Shown: piece by piece, positions 6,131-7,819 of the stretch | Position numbering within the stretch: the stretch's first letter is position 1 | How the letters are laid out: every line of letters starts with the position of its first letter | NCBI GenBank assembly: GCA_023144115.1 | Contig: JAGLGH010000246.1 | Span: 1-7,819, forward strand | DNA length: 7,819 bases | Direction of reading: 5' to 3' | Source of the DNA: Nanobdellota archaeon | GTDB taxonomy: Archaea > Nanobdellota > Nanobdellia > Woesearchaeales > JAGLGH01 | Made by a program: the position numbers and the translations under genes | The notes under the pieces: model-generated | Told to the model about the DNA's origin: nothing | Databases searched by the model: none | Seen by the model: only the letters and a program-made list of their open reading frames with translations

Positions 6131-6231
6131 ATGAACTCCTCCCCAACATAAATATTGGGGTATCCTTCAGAGAGGAGTTCGACCAGAAATGCCCATATCT
6201 CCAACCTTAAGGTTGGAGTATTGACATTTCT
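6131..6231. repeat. 101-bp double-hairpin repeat, copy 2
   Basis: This is the second copy, in the same orientation as 3808-3908 and equal in length. Its first outer stem is a perfect 9-bp GAACTCCTC/GAGGAGTTC. The first inner hairpin has one C-A mismatch (6147 with 6154). The second outer stem has one C-A mismatch (6192 with 6224). The second inner hairpin CTCCAACC-TTAA-GGTTGGAG is perfect. It lies 30 bases beyond the EMC3-like gene stop and just upstream of the transporter promoter. No matching short target duplication is seen at the flanks of either copy. Confidence 0.85.
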
Positions 6232-6244
6232 ATGTATAAAAGTA

Positions 6245-6261
6245 ATATCAGAAAAAGATAT
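6245..6261 (-). terminator. Possible terminator of the secY-EMC3 unit
   Basis: Directly after the stop codon, on the minus strand, ATATC and GATAT pair around a loop containing five T residues, and more T-rich sequence follows. The stem is short, so this is tentative; the 101-bp repeat beyond it may also contribute. Confidence 0.3.
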
Positions 6262-7020
6262 CTAATATATCTTCATAACCTTTCTCATCAAGCTGCTAAA
6301 TACAATCGAGAATATGATATAAGCTCCAAGCCAGCCTGGTCGCCAGCCGAACAAGCTGAATCTTCCAAAAGGCTTGACTGGCGCATTGTTAAGATGAATT
6401 GTTTTTATCCCACCTTCCTTGATGGATTCTTCCACTGGGCTGTAATCCCTTTCAGTAGAAATAATAACTTCCTTAGTATAACTCCTATCATCCTTCCTGA
6501 ATTCAAGCAGATACTCACCTGGATCGCCTTTAAGAATAAAAACAACAGAACCATCTTCGATTATTTTAAGCTGTTCGCCCACTACATACAACCCATCGCC
6601 TGTAAGCAACTCTATCTCGCCTGTTGTTCCTGCATCAAAATTAACAGTAGCTGTAAATTCTTGATTAGGAAGCAAAGGATAATATGCCATATGAGCATTA
6701 AGCCAACCAAATATCAATAAGATAGGCAGCATTGTAAAGAGAGTAGGCTTCATAGAATGCATCATATATTTCATATTTGTTTCCATAGCTTTCTTCTGAA
6801 CTGCCATGGCTTTCTCAGGATGCGCCTTGAGTTCTTTCACCTCTTTCTGAAACTCTTTCATCTCAGATTTAAGACGCTTCATAAGATCCTGGTCTGTAAC
6901 ATATTTATATATGACTGTAATAACAACAGAAATCAAAAAAGATATAAGGGCAATTGCTAACAATGAATTCATTTTTAGCAATGGCGAAAATATTGGATCA
7001 AGTAATGCATCAAATACCAT
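6262..7020 (-). CDS. DUF106 / EMC3-like membrane protein insertase (YidC/Oxa1 superfamily)
   Basis: This 252-residue protein has membrane segments at about 18-38, 91-112 and 228-246. A charged, probably coiled-coil cytoplasmic hairpin rich in Lys and Glu lies between the first two (43-85). The end, WRPGWLGAYIIFSIVFSSLMRK, is typical of archaeal DUF106. Family members are the archaeal relatives of EMC3 and YidC/Oxa1 and are thought to insert membrane proteins together with SecY. Between segments two and three this protein has an extra region of about 100 residues (117-222). That region is rich in predicted beta strand (for example SVVFILKGDPGEYLLEFRKD) and would face outward. DUF106 proteins I know have a much shorter loop here. 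The ATG lies one base after the secY stop (TAA-A-ATG), so translation is probably coupled. The usual intervening adk gene is absent. Confidence 0.88.
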   Translation of the reverse strand: MVFDALLDPIFSPLLKMNSLLAIALISFLISVVITVIYKYVTDQDLMKRLKSEMKEFQKEVKELKAHPEKAMAVQKKAMETNMKYMMHSMKPTLFTMLPILLIFGWLNAHMAYYPLLPNQEFTATVNFDAGTTGEIELLTGDGLYVVGEQLKIIEDGSVVFILKGDPGEYLLEFRKDDRSYTKEVIISTERDYSPVEESIKEGGIKTIHLNNAPVKPFGRFSLFGWRPGWLGAYIIFSIVFSSLMRKVMKIY

Positions 7021-7021
7021 T

Positions 7022-7819
7022 TTATTCCATAAACTTCCTCATCATTGGATGCATATCCATCATGTGTTGCTTTGCAATCTCTTCGTATAGTTTATAGATA
7101 ATCATCACGCTAAGCAAAATACCTGTTCCCTGAGATAATGCCCCTGTCAAATCCGCTGTTGCTGCAAGAAATCCTACAGCAATCGCGCCCATGATAGTCA
7201 AAGGCCAGATATACCTGTTCAACACCCTCTCAAGGATTCTTTCATCTTTTCTAAAACCAGGAATCTGCAACCCTGATGCCATAATCTGCTTTGCCTGGCT
7301 TTTAGCATCCATGCCAGCAGTCTGGACCCAGAAGATACTGAATATCACAGCTCCGACTATCATAAAAAGCATATAGACAATAGAATGCCCTATATCTGCT
7401 CCGGCAAGAGACCCCTTGATAAGCTTTCCGACAATATTTGGAGAATACAGCCATGCAACAAGACCTGTCGCAGGAGTATTGCCTACAAAAGTGCCTAATA
7501 TAGGATGACCCCACCTCTCAAGAAGACTCGCCCACAATTGGACATTAGCCATCAACGCAGCAACAAGTATGACTGGAATATTTGAAGTATAGATAAAACT
7601 TAAAGGCCATCTTATTCCCTGGCCCCTCACCCTGCCAAAAGACAGGGGAATCTCAATCTTCATCGCTTGTGAATAGACTGATATTACAAAAACCAATGCA
7701 GTTGACAGTATTGCTGCTATATTAAGGAAAGCTGTCTGAGGATCGCCTGCAGCAAGCGACTGGAACAATGCAGGTATAGCTCCTGCAGCTATTGATGGAT
7801 TAGTAGGTGAAGGCAATGG
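7022..7819 (-). CDS. secY: Protein translocase subunit SecY, C-terminal part (N-terminus outside window)
   Basis: The visible 265 or so residues are the second half of archaeal SecY, the pore subunit of the Sec translocon; the reading frame runs off the window end. Hallmarks include FGRVRGQGIRWPLSFIYTSN and NIPVILVAALMANVQLW (cytoplasmic loop and following helix), the IPGFRKDERILERVLNRYI loop, and ATADLTGALSQGTGILL, followed by IYKLYEEIAKQ at the end. Full archaeal SecY has roughly 430-480 residues, so about 170-220 lie upstream. The TTG at 7816 is an internal Leu codon, not a start. The gene is coupled to the EMC3-like gene, pairing translocon and insertase. Confidence 0.95.
   Translation of the reverse strand, partial: PLPSPTNPSIAAGAIPALFQSLAAGDPQTAFLNIAAILSTALVFVISVYSQAMKIEIPLSFGRVRGQGIRWPLSFIYTSNIPVILVAALMANVQLWASLLERWGHPILGTFVGNTPATGLVAWLYSPNIVGKLIKGSLAGADIGHSIVYMLFMIVGAVIFSIFWVQTAGMDAKSQAKQIMASGLQIPGFRKDERILERVLNRYIWPLTIMGAIAVGFLAATADLTGALSQGTGILLSVMIIYKLYEEIAKQHMMDMHPMMRKFME

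Noticed and set aside
3808..6231. Possible CRISPR repeats
   Set aside because: There are only two copies, 101 bp long and 2.2 kb apart with genes between them. No spacer array or cas gene is present.
6232..6720. Open frame of 162 codons on the plus strand starting right after repeat copy 2
   Set aside because: It is antisense to the EMC3-like gene, which has clear family features. The ATG after the repeat is coincidental and no domain is recognisable.
7302..7514. Open frame of 70 codons on the minus strand rich in Cys and Arg
   Set aside because: It lies within secY in a different frame; the secY frame is unambiguous.
7814..7816. TTG as a start codon giving a short SecY
   Set aside because: The frame stays open to the window edge and the protein begins mid-SecY, so the TTG is an internal Leu codon.

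Overview
The window is archaeal. It carries the archaeal/eukaryotic-type ribosomal proteins L34e and L14e, an archaeal-type SecY, and a DUF106 (EMC3/YidC-like) insertase beside SecY. Promoters are TATA-box type with BRE-like purine runs, and at least two genes look leaderless. The AT-rich composition suggests a DPANN archaeon of the Woesearchaeota/Pacearchaeota kind. So do the secreted Cys-rich and Asp-rich modules and the loss of genes from a normally conserved ribosomal cluster. That placement is inference, because no rRNA or other marker is present to fix it.

Region 1 (1-3803) holds two divergent genes for exported proteins sharing a 103-bp promoter region. On the minus strand is a 772-residue secreted papain-family (C1A) cysteine protease. 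It carries an Asp-rich metal-binding-like segment, two tandem Cys-rich repeats, an Ig-like domain and a Cys/Asp-rich tail. On the plus strand is a 448-residue single-pass surface protein with DUF11-like domains and a stalk packed with N-glycosylation sequons.

Region 2 (3808-6231) is bounded by two direct copies of a 101-bp repeat (93 of 101 positions identical, no gaps). Each copy is made of two nested double palindromes. Between the copies, all on the minus strand, lie a major facilitator transporter with its own leaderless promoter, then L34e and L14e as a two-gene operon. A hairpin with a GNRA tetraloop sits between L34e and L14e. L14e has an unusual charged tail of about 80 residues.

Region 3 (6262-7819) contains the 3' part of secY and, one base after its stop, the EMC3-like insertase gene. 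The insertase has an extra extracytoplasmic domain of about 100 residues, rich in predicted beta strand. The usual archaeal order (secY, adk, DUF106, rpl34e, cmk, rpl14e, cbf5) is recognisable, but adk, cmk and cbf5 are missing from their places. The transporter and the repeats interrupt what remains.

No stretch longer than about 180 bases lacks a gene. The most interesting unexplained element is the 101-bp double-hairpin repeat. It could be a non-autonomous mobile element of IS200/IS605 ancestry or a structured 3' RNA element. The sequence alone does not decide between these.
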